Assembly: GCA_934654805.1 (NCBI GenBank)
Contig: CAKUGW010000085.1
Location: 1 to 13,495, forward strand
Reading direction: 5' to 3'
Length of the DNA stretch: 13,495 bases
Origin: an uncultured Kiritimatiellota bacterium
GTDB lineage: Bacteria > Verrucomicrobiota > Kiritimatiellia > RFP12 > UBA1067
Under the pieces are notes generated by a model that saw only the letters and a program-made list of their open reading frames with translations, had not been told where the DNA came from and searched no databases. Positions 1 to 6,068 of the stretch are shown here, piece by piece; within the stretch, counting starts at the first letter, position 1; every line of letters begins with the position of its first letter. The position numbers were made by a program, and so were the translations under genes.

Positions 1-72
1 GGAAATCCGCACGTCCGGTTTGATGAGGGGGAAGTCGCATCGGCGAAGCCGAGGCGTGGGTCTCTACTCTAC
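1..72 (+). mobile_element. 3' end of a group II intron (domain V remnant and domain VI)
   Basis: The first bases (GGAAATCCGCACGTCCGGTTT, 1-21) match my recollection of the distal loop and 3' strand of bacterial group II intron domain V, which in full has the form AGCCG..GCG-GAAA-CGCACG..CGGTT; the 5' strand would lie upstream of the window. A domain VI-like hairpin follows at 25-69 and the element ends in CTCTAC at 72, a typical YAY-type intron end. A bulged adenine at 66 is the seventh base from that end, where the lariat branch point is expected. The intron body, including any reverse transcriptase/maturase gene, would lie upstream and is not visible. Pairings were worked out by eye, and the family match is from memory, not from a covariance-model search. 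Confidence 0.75.
25..69 (+). ncRNA. Group II intron domain VI hairpin with bulged branch-point A
   Basis: Three stacked helices can be drawn. The apical stem is TCGGC (40-44) with GCCGA (48-52), closing a GAA loop. Below it CGC (36-38) pairs with GCG (54-56). The basal stem pairs GAG (25-27) with CTC (67-69) and GGGG (28-31) with CTCT (62-65) through two G-C and two G-U pairs. Base A66 is left unpaired between the two basal segments. An unpaired adenosine seven or eight nucleotides before the 3' splice site is the diagnostic feature of domain VI and is the branching nucleophile. This agrees with an intron end after base 72. Confidence 0.7.
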
Positions 73-177
73 AAAAACGCATCGTTTCTGACGCTTTTTG
101 CGGTCGCCCTCCTGGGGACAGACCCCCGCGTTTCGTGGGGACAGACCCTCCAAACGTGGGGACAGACCCCCCAGTCG
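73..177 (+). other. Start-less in-frame 5' extension of the first gene (3' exon) encoding a signal peptide and repeat-derived linker
   Basis: Directly after the predicted intron end the sequence is open in the same frame as the downstream hydrolase. It begins KNASFLTLFAVALLG, a basic residue followed by a hydrophobic stretch, as in a Sec signal peptide lacking only its initial Met. The remainder (TDPRVSWGQT and onward) is encoded by the repeat array. The frame is open from base 1, but there is no ATG, GTG or TTG in it before the GTG at 178. If the upstream exon ends in ATG, splicing would create Met-Lys-Asn and a normal secreted precursor. The ATG is an inference because it lies outside the window. 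A clear Ala-X-Ala cleavage site is not evident, and the repeat begins right where one would be expected. Confidence 0.6.
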
Positions 178-222
178 GTGGGGACAAACCCCGGCGAAAG
201 CGTGGGGACAGGCCCCGAGACG
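113..222 (+). repeat. Five-copy imperfect tandem array of TGGGGACAGACCCC-type units
   Basis: The core TGGGGACA occurs at 113, 136, 157, 179 and 203, with spacings of 23, 21, 22 and 24 bases. Most copies continue as GACCC(C), so each has an internal imperfect palindrome, GGGG-ACAGA-CCCC, able to form a short stem. The intervening bases vary. Because the spacings are not multiples of three, successive copies are read in different registers (GTDP, WGQT, WGQT, GTNP, GTGP), so repetition is maintained at nucleotide rather than protein level. The first-to-last distance is 90 bases, so the overall frame is kept. The array lies between the signal peptide and the catalytic domain of the first gene. 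It resembles short extragenic palindromic repeats dispersed in some bacterial genomes; that family link is an inference. Confidence 0.8.
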
Positions 223-3200
223 TGGTTTCATGTCATTGGCGGAAATGCGTCGAAAGAGGGGCTGACCGCCGACTTGGAAGCGATCCGGGACGCGGGCCTT
301 TCGGGCATCCAGTTCTTTCATGGCGGATGCCATTCGGGCGTCACGCCGTGGCCGGGACTGGAAGACCGGCAGATTCCCTGCCTGAGCGCGGCGTGGGACG
401 ATCTCGTGGCCCACGCCGCGCGCGAATGTCGTCGGCTCGGCCTCACGTTCAAGATGCAGAACTGTCCCGGCTGGTCGATGGCGGGCGGGCCGTGGATCAC
501 GGACGAGACGGCCCAGCGGCGGCTCGTCGGCGCGGCGACACACGTGAAAGCTGACGGACAGGCGCGCGCCGTCACGTTGAAGCGTCCCGACATGCCGCAT
601 CCGAAGGCGCGCGACTACCATGACGTCGCCGTGCTGGCGTTTCCGGCAATCGCGGGCGACACCGAGGGGGAGCTTGTGCCGCGCAATCCGCTGACATCGC
701 TGCGCATTCTCGACCCCGCGCCGGCCGCGACGCCGCAGACGCTCGACTTCGCCTTCGACCGCCCCGTCACGGTGCGCACCCTCGTGCTGCCGTCCGTCGC
801 CCGCATGGCGCAGCAGGCCTGGGTGTGCGAGCCGGACCTGCGTCTGGTCGTGTCCGCCGAACGGGCGGACGGCACGTGGGCGACCGTCGCCGACCGTGAC
901 ATTCCGCGCGGAAACTGGGAGGAATACCTGCCGACGGAAGGACTGCAGAGCGTCGCGCTCCGTCCCTGTCCGACGCGGCGGCTTCGGCTCGCGTTCTCGG
1001 GGGCGCATCCCGTGCATCTCGATTTCGTGCGTTTCTGCGCAGGGGCGCGTCTCGACAACTGGGAGGCCTTTGCGGGAAGTTCCCTGCGTGCGCTCGTGCG
1101 CGGCGCAGACACGCTTTCGGCACGGGACGTCGTTGCGCTTGACGCGATTCGGGACGTGACGGCCGAGACGGCCAACGGCGTCTTCACGGGCGCACTGCCG
1201 CCGGGCGACTGGACGTTGCTGCGCGTCGGTCACGTCAATTCGGGGTTCGAGAACGGCCCGGCGCCCGACTGCGCGACGGGCTGGGAGTGCGACAAGCTCG
1301 ATCCGCGCGGCATCGAGGCGAACTTCAGGGGCTATGTCGGGCGGCTGCTGGACGGCCCGCTTGCGTCCGTCGGGATGGACGGCATCCTGCTCGACAGCTG
1401 GGAGGCGTGGCGGCCCGACTGGACGTGGCGGATGGAAGACTATTTCCGCGACCTGAAGGGCTACGACGTGCGCCGCCGCCTGCCCGCGCTCTTCGGCTAC
1501 GTGATCGACGGCGGCGAGGCGACGCGGAACTTTCTCCGCGACTGGCGCGACGCCGTCTCGACGCTGATCGAGCGCAATTTCTACCGGCGGATGGCGGAGC
1601 TGGCGAAGGAACGCGGCCTCGCCTGCCAGTACGAGACGGCGTTCGGTGACGTCCTGCCGGGCGACATCCTGCGCTACTGGAAGTGGGCCGACACGCCGAT
1701 GTGCGAGTTCTGGTATCCGCACCGCGACGACGGCTACGTCGGCAGCTGGCAGAACAAGCCGGTGCGTCCGTGCGTCTCGGCGGCGCACCTGTACGGCAAG
1801 CGGCGCGTCGCGGCAGAGGCGTTCACGAGCTTCGAGCTGAGCTGGAACGAGTCGCCCCGCCTCTTCAAGCGCATCGCCGACGAACACCTCGCGCGCGGCG
1901 TGACGCATCTCGTCTTCCACACCTACACGCACAATCCGTACGCGAAGGGCGCGGAGCGGCGTCCCGGCACCAGCTTCGGACAGGGCATCGGCTCGCCGTT
2001 TCTGCGCACGCAGACGTGGTGGCCGCAGATGCGGCATTTTTCCGCCTACCTGACGCGGTGCAACGCGCTCCTGGAGGCGGGCGCGCCCGCGAGCGACTTT
2101 CTCTGGTACCTCGGCGACGGCCTGGACGCGCGGCCGGACGGCGAGGCCGCGTCCTGCCGGGATGGCCTGTCCTTTGACCTCCTCAATCAAGACGCCCTGC
2201 AGGAACGGCTGTCGGTTCGGGACGGACGGCTCGTCACGTCCGAAGGGGCCTCCTGGCGGTTCGTCTACGTGCCGGACAGCGTGGCGCTTCTGCCCGCGAC
2301 GGCGAAGCGGTTCGCCGAACTGGAGCGGGCGGGCGCGCGGATCGTGCGCGGCGATGCGGACGCGCTGTCGGAGGCCTGCCGTGCCGCCGGCCGCACGGTC
2401 GAGGGGGATGTCCTGTGGCTGAAGCGGGCTGTCGGAAGCGGGGCGGTCTTCTTCGTCTGCCCCCGACAGGCGGACACGCCGTTCGACGGGCGCGTGACGT
2501 TCGCCGCGACGGGGAAGCCGCGCGTCTACGATCCCGTTTCAGGCACGGCGCGCGCCGTCGCGGCACGCGAAGCCGATGGGCGGACGGAGGTCGCGTTGCG
2601 CCTCGCGGCGAACGAGTCGTGCTTCGTGCTGTTTGGCGACGCGAGGCCGCCCAAGGGAACGACGGTGGCCGCGTCGGACGCGGCGGACGGGCCGTCCGTC
2701 GCCCTGTCGGACTGGACGGTGGCGTTTCCGTCCGGCCACGGCGTGACGTGCGAGCCGTTCGCGCTGAAGGAGCTGAAGTCGCTCGCGGAACTGCCGAACG
2801 TGCCGGAGGAAGTGCGCGGCTTTTCGGGCACGTGCGTCTATCGGGCGACCTTCGACTGCCGCGAACCGCACGCGCTGGACCTGGATCTCGGCCGCGTCGA
2901 GACGGTGGCCGAGGTCTCCGTGAACGGCACGCCGGTCGCGACGCTCTGGACGGCGCCGAACGCCTGCCGGATTCCGGCATCGGCCGTGAAGGCGGGACGG
3001 AACGAGCTGGAGGTGCGCGTGACCACGACATGGCTCAATGCGCTCGTCTACGAGGCGCGCGGCAACGGCAAGTCTCTCGGGCGTTGGGTTCTGGCGGGGC
3101 CGAATGCGGGCCACCCCTACCTGCCGTCCGGCCTGATCGGCCCCGTGCGGCTGCGCCAATGCGTGTCCGAGGGGTTCGCACGGAGGCACGGAGACACGGA

Positions 3201-4623
3201 GAAGAAAGCGGATGGCATTCCGTTTACGGTGCGCAATGTCTACGGCAGCCACATGGTCGTGCAGCGCGGCAAGCCGATTCGCGTGACGGGCACGGCGCCG
3301 GCGGGCGCGGACGTCGAAGGGAACTTCCATGGCGTCAAGGTCCAGACGAAGGCGGCGGCCAGCGGCGAATGGACGCTCGCGTTTCCGGCGGAACGGGCCG
3401 GCGGGCCGTACACGATGACGTTTGCGACACAGCCGAGCCGCGGGCCGCAGTTCATCTTCACCGACATCCTCGTCGGCGACGTATGGCTCGCGACGGGACA
3501 GAGCAACATGGAGTTCCCCGTCTGGGATCCGGCGCGGCCCTACACGCGCCTGAAGGACGGCGACAAGATCGCGGCATCCTACAGGGACGATGGCATCCGG
3601 CTGCTGCGCGTCGCGAACGCGGCCTGCGCCGAAGGGCCGTGCCGCACGCTCTCGGGACGGCCCGCGTGGCGTCCGCTCACGTCGACGGAGGCCGTCGCGA
3701 ACACGTCCGCCGTCGGGCTCTACTTCGCCGACAGCCTGCGGCGCGTCCTGCGCGAAGGCGGGCGGAAAGTGCCGATCGGCCTTGTCCACGCGAACTGGGG
3801 CGGGAGCGCGATCGCGTCGTGGCTGCCCGCGTCCGGCGCGTACTGGAACGCCATGCTCGCGCCCGTGACGGCGCTGAACGTGAAAGGCGTCATCTGGTAC
3901 CAGGGCGAATCCGACGCGGGCGACGTCGAACGCTACCGGAAGCTCCAGAAGGAACTGATCGACGGTTGGCGCGCCGCGTGGCGCGACGAGGCGCTGCCGT
4001 TCTGCCTGACGGCGCTTTCGTCCTACTACCGCCACAACCCGGAGCATCCGCTGCCGGACGACTTCTGGAAGTCGTTTGACCTGAACGCCGACTGGAAGAC
4101 GGAGGGCTGGAAGGTCGTCGGCTACGCCGCGTTCCGCCAGATGCAGAGCGACTTTCTCGACTGTCCGCACACGGGCGTCGCCTGCACGTTCGACGTCGGC
4201 GAGCATTCCGACATCCATCCGAAGGACAAGAGGACCGTCGGCGAGCGCCTCGCGCACGAGGCGCTGCGCGTGGCCTACGGCGACGCGGCGGCGCGTCCGG
4301 GACCGCGCGTGAAGGCGGCGGTGCGCGACGGCGCGGCAGTGGTCGTCTCGTTCCGCGACACGGGCGCGGGGCTGACGGCGCGCGGCGGCGCGTTCGGCGA
4401 GCGGCTGTGGGCGCTGAAGGACGCGGCGGGCCGCTGGTTCTGGGCCGAGGCCGAGCTGCGGCCGGACGCGACGGTGCGCGTCGCGTCGCCGGAGGTCGCC
4501 GCGCCGACGGCGGTGCAGTACGCCTACACGAGCTTCCATCCGGCGCCGAACTTCTGCCGTGCGGACGACGGGCTGCCGGTCTTCGGGTTCCGGGTCGACG
4601 TGAAGGCGGAGGGGGCGAAATGA
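178..4623 (+). CDS. GH106-like glycoside hydrolase fused to a sialate O-acetylesterase-like SGNH esterase
   Basis: Numbering is from the GTG at 178. The GH106 (alpha-L-rhamnosidase-type) signature begins at residue 15 (TWFHVIGGNASKEG, then LEAIRDAGLSG). An inserted beta-rich section covers about 165-300. The barrel core carries LLDSWEAW (404-411), QYE (484-486) and MCEFW (508-512), with acidic residues in the positions typical of this family. A galactose-binding-like jelly roll lies at about 870-998. From about 1014 an SGNH/SASA esterase follows, with its N-terminal HMVVQRGKPI strand, nucleophile Ser1109 (TGQSNMEFP), HANWGGS (1204-1210), WYQGES (1240-1245) and Asp1345/His1347 (SDIHP), so its triad looks complete. 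Expected roles are removal of rhamnose-like residues and O-acetyl groups from an extracellular glycan; the true substrate is unknown. The GTG start has no Shine-Dalgarno sequence and would give no signal peptide; the real start is probably upstream of the intron. The gene is translationally coupled to the next. Confidence 0.88.
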   Translation: MGTNPGESVGTGPETWFHVIGGNASKEGLTADLEAIRDAGLSGIQFFHGGCHSGVTPWPGLEDRQIPCLSAAWDDLVAHAARECRRLGLTFKMQNCPGWSMAGGPWITDETAQRRLVGAATHVKADGQARAVTLKRPDMPHPKARDYHDVAVLAFPAIAGDTEGELVPRNPLTSLRILDPAPAATPQTLDFAFDRPVTVRTLVLPSVARMAQQAWVCEPDLRLVVSAERADGTWATVADRDIPRGNWEEYLPTEGLQSVALRPCPTRRLRLAFSGAHPVHLDFVRFCAGARLDNWEAFAGSSLRALVRGADTLSARDVVALDAIRDVTAETANGVFTGALPPGDWTLLRVGHVNSGFENGPAPDCATGWECDKLDPRGIEANFRGYVGRLLDGPLASVGMDGILLDSWEAWRPDWTWRMEDYFRDLKGYDVRRRLPALFGYVIDGGEATRNFLRDWRDAVSTLIERNFYRRMAELAKERGLACQYETAFGDVLPGDILRYWKWADTPMCEFWYPHRDDGYVGSWQNKPVRPCVSAAHLYGKRRVAAEAFTSFELSWNESPRLFKRIADEHLARGVTHLVFHTYTHNPYAKGAERRPGTSFGQGIGSPFLRTQTWWPQMRHFSAYLTRCNALLEAGAPASDFLWYLGDGLDARPDGEAASCRDGLSFDLLNQDALQERLSVRDGRLVTSEGASWRFVYVPDSVALLPATAKRFAELERAGARIVRGDADALSEACRAAGRTVEGDVLWLKRAVGSGAVFFVCPRQADTPFDGRVTFAATGKPRVYDPVSGTARAVAAREADGRTEVALRLAANESCFVLFGDARPPKGTTVAASDAADGPSVALSDWTVAFPSGHGVTCEPFALKELKSLAELPNVPEEVRGFSGTCVYRATFDCREPHALDLDLGRVETVAEVSVNGTPVATLWTAPNACRIPASAVKAGRNELEVRVTTTWLNALVYEARGNGKSLGRWVLAGPNAGHPYLPSGLIGPVRLRQCVSEGFARRHGDTEKKADGIPFTVRNVYGSHMVVQRGKPIRVTGTAPAGADVEGNFHGVKVQTKAAASGEWTLAFPAERAGGPYTMTFATQPSRGPQFIFTDILVGDVWLATGQSNMEFPVWDPARPYTRLKDGDKIAASYRDDGIRLLRVANAACAEGPCRTLSGRPAWRPLTSTEAVANTSAVGLYFADSLRRVLREGGRKVPIGLVHANWGGSAIASWLPASGAYWNAMLAPVTALNVKGVIWYQGESDAGDVERYRKLQKELIDGWRAAWRDEALPFCLTALSSYYRHNPEHPLPDDFWKSFDLNADWKTEGWKVVGYAAFRQMQSDFLDCPHTGVACTFDVGEHSDIHPKDKRTVGERLAHEALRVAYGDAAARPGPRVKAAVRDGAAVVVSFRDTGAGLTARGGAFGERLWALKDAAGRWFWAEAELRPDATVRVASPEVAAPTAVQYAYTSFHPAPNFCRADDGLPVFGFRVDVKAEGAK
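3179..3202 (+). repeat. Three tandem CACGGAGN units at the domain fusion point
   Basis: Units CACGGAGG (3179-3186), CACGGAGA (3187-3194) and CACGGAGA (3195-3202) follow one another with an 8-base period, flanked by TTCG and AGAAA. In frame they encode the polar segment FARRHGDTEKK (residues 1000-1010), unlike the hydrolase domains on either side. From memory, CACGGAGACACGGAG-type strings recur between genes in several environmental bacterial phyla; this was not searched. The segment sits exactly where the GH106-like protein would normally end (GLIGPVRLRQ) and just before the usual first strand of the esterase, so it may mark the fusion event. Confidence 0.7.
4608..4612 (+). promoter_or_regulatory. 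Shine-Dalgarno sequence for the metallophosphoesterase
   Basis: GGAGG lies within the last codons of the preceding gene, seven bases before the ATG at 4620. It supports this internal start over upstream in-frame codons and fits translational coupling through the ATGA overlap. Confidence 0.75.
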
Positions 4624-6059
4624 CGCGGCGGACGTTTTCGCTGGGCGCGCTGGCCGCTGTCGGCACGTTGCCTTTTTCCCTGCGGGGCGCGACACGTCGC
4701 GCGGCGCTGCGCCTGAAGCTGGGCGTCATCTCCGACATCCACGTGCCGTCGCGCGAGCGGTCGAACTGGTTTCGCGCGGCCTTGCGGACGTTTGACGCCG
4801 AACGGGTGGACGGTGTCGTCATCGCTGGCGACCTCGGCTTCAATGGCGTCTTTGCGGAGCTGAAAGTCGTTGCGGACGTCTGGAACGAGGCCTTCCCGAA
4901 GGGGCGGCGGTCGGATGGCGAGCCTGTCGAGCGCCTGTTCATCACGGGCAACCACGATGTCGACGGCTGGTTCTACCATCGTCCCGAATGGCCGAAGGTG
5001 AACGCGACGCCCGATCCCGCGACGGTGACGGAAAGCTACGTCTTCAACCGTGCGAAGATGTGGCCGGAGCTGTTCGGCGAGCCGTTTGCGCCAGTCGTCC
5101 TGAAGGAAGTCAAGGGCTACAAGGTCGTGCTGAACCACTGGCACAGCCGGATGCTGAAGGAGAAGGACCCGTTGCCGGACTTCTTCCGCGCGCACGGGCG
5201 CGAACTCGCCGGCGAGAAGCCGTTCTTCTTCGTTCAGCACAACCATCCGCAAGGCACGTGCTACGCGGGGCTGACGGACGGCGTGATCGAGGGCTGGGGC
5301 ACGGACGACGCGGGACTGGCGACGCCTTGGCTGGCCGCGTTTCCGAACGGCATCGCCTTTTCGGGGCATTCGCATTTCACGCTGACGGACGAGCGCTCGA
5401 TTTGGCAGGGCGCGTTCACGTCCATCGGGACGTCCGCGTGTCCGAGCGGGGCGATGGCGGGCGCGTTGCCGGGGCGGGACAACTTTGGCTGGTCGGGCGA
5501 CTGGGAGGCCGTCGGCTGCGTGGACACGGACTTGCCGAAGCAGGGGATGATTGTCGAGGTCTACGACGATGAGATCGTCATCCGGCGTCGCGACTTCCGG
5601 CTCGGCGCGGCGTTGGGGCCGGACTGGGTCCTGCCGTGGCCGATTGCGCGCGGCCGGCCCTACGCGATCGAGAGTCGCCGCGCGACGTGTCCGCCACCGC
5701 GCTTCCCGACGGACGTGCGGCCCTGCGTCACCGAGCGGAAGACGGAGAAGGGCGCGTGGCTGGACGTGACGTTTCCGCCCCTGCACGGTTCGGCGTCGGC
5801 GGGGCGCGCGCTCGACTTCGGCGTGCGGCTGGAGGTCAGGACGGCGGACGTCGCGCGTGTCGCGCAGGAAAAGCGCGTCTATTCGGTCGGCGCGCTGTTG
5901 CCGGAAGGGCAGGATGTCGCGGTGAACCGCTGTGCTTTTGCGCGGTCGCTTGTGCCGTTCCGGTGGCAGGCGCGCGCCGTCGTGACGCCGTACAACACGT
6001 TCGGAACGCCGGGCGCGCCCATCGCGTCAAACTGGACGCGCTACGATCCGCTTGTGTGA
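4620..6059 (+). CDS. Tat-exported calcineurin-like metallophosphoesterase
   Basis: The 479-residue product begins MTRRTFSLGALAAVGTLPF, a twin-arginine motif (TRRTFS) followed by a hydrophobic stretch, so export in folded form with metals bound is likely. The calcineurin-like phosphoesterase motifs are complete and in order: Asp39-x-His41 (SDIH), Gly70-Asp71 (AGDL), Asn111-His112-Asp113 (TGNHD), an NHWH segment at 172-175, QHNHP (206-210) and GHSH (249-252). These residues normally bind two metal ions and hydrolyse phosphomono- or diesters. The region after about 390 lacks motifs I recognise and may be a C-terminal beta-sandwich. The start is set by GGAGG at 4608-4612 and the Tat signal; a longer in-frame reading from 4407 would overlap the previous gene by over 200 bases. 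In this setting it could remove phosphate or phosphodiester substituents from a glycan, which is an inference. Confidence 0.9.
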   Translation: MTRRTFSLGALAAVGTLPFSLRGATRRAALRLKLGVISDIHVPSRERSNWFRAALRTFDAERVDGVVIAGDLGFNGVFAELKVVADVWNEAFPKGRRSDGEPVERLFITGNHDVDGWFYHRPEWPKVNATPDPATVTESYVFNRAKMWPELFGEPFAPVVLKEVKGYKVVLNHWHSRMLKEKDPLPDFFRAHGRELAGEKPFFFVQHNHPQGTCYAGLTDGVIEGWGTDDAGLATPWLAAFPNGIAFSGHSHFTLTDERSIWQGAFTSIGTSACPSGAMAGALPGRDNFGWSGDWEAVGCVDTDLPKQGMIVEVYDDEIVIRRRDFRLGAALGPDWVLPWPIARGRPYAIESRRATCPPPRFPTDVRPCVTERKTEKGAWLDVTFPPLHGSASAGRALDFGVRLEVRTADVARVAQEKRVYSVGALLPEGQDVAVNRCAFARSLVPFRWQARAVVTPYNTFGTPGAPIASNWTRYDPLV

Positions 6060-6064
6060 GGGAG
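6060..6064 (+). promoter_or_regulatory. Shine-Dalgarno sequence for the first LamG/glycosidase-like gene
   Basis: GGGAG directly follows the TGA of the metallophosphoesterase gene, four bases before the ATG at 6069. The nine-base gap between genes leaves no room for a separate promoter or terminator, so the two are probably co-transcribed. Confidence 0.65.
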
Positions 6065-6068
6065 AAAA

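Noticed and set aside
178..180. GTG at 178 as the authentic start of the first gene
   Set aside because: It is the first start codon in frame, so it is used for the CDS coordinates, but it lies inside a repeat unit, has no Shine-Dalgarno sequence, and would drop the signal-peptide-like segment just upstream. I treat it as a default, not as the likely in vivo start.
113..222. CRISPR-like array
   Set aside because: The units recur every 21-24 bases with degenerate repeats and no room for spacers of normal length, and no cas genes are present.
135..554. 139-codon plus-strand frame with GTDPP-type repeats
   Set aside because: It is the repeat array and the start of the hydrolase gene read in another frame, with no domain similarity after the repeat.
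4407..4619. Longer start for the metallophosphoesterase at 4407
   Set aside because: The added residues overlap the esterase C-terminus out of frame, and they would bury the Tat signal that begins exactly at 4620 behind a good Shine-Dalgarno sequence.
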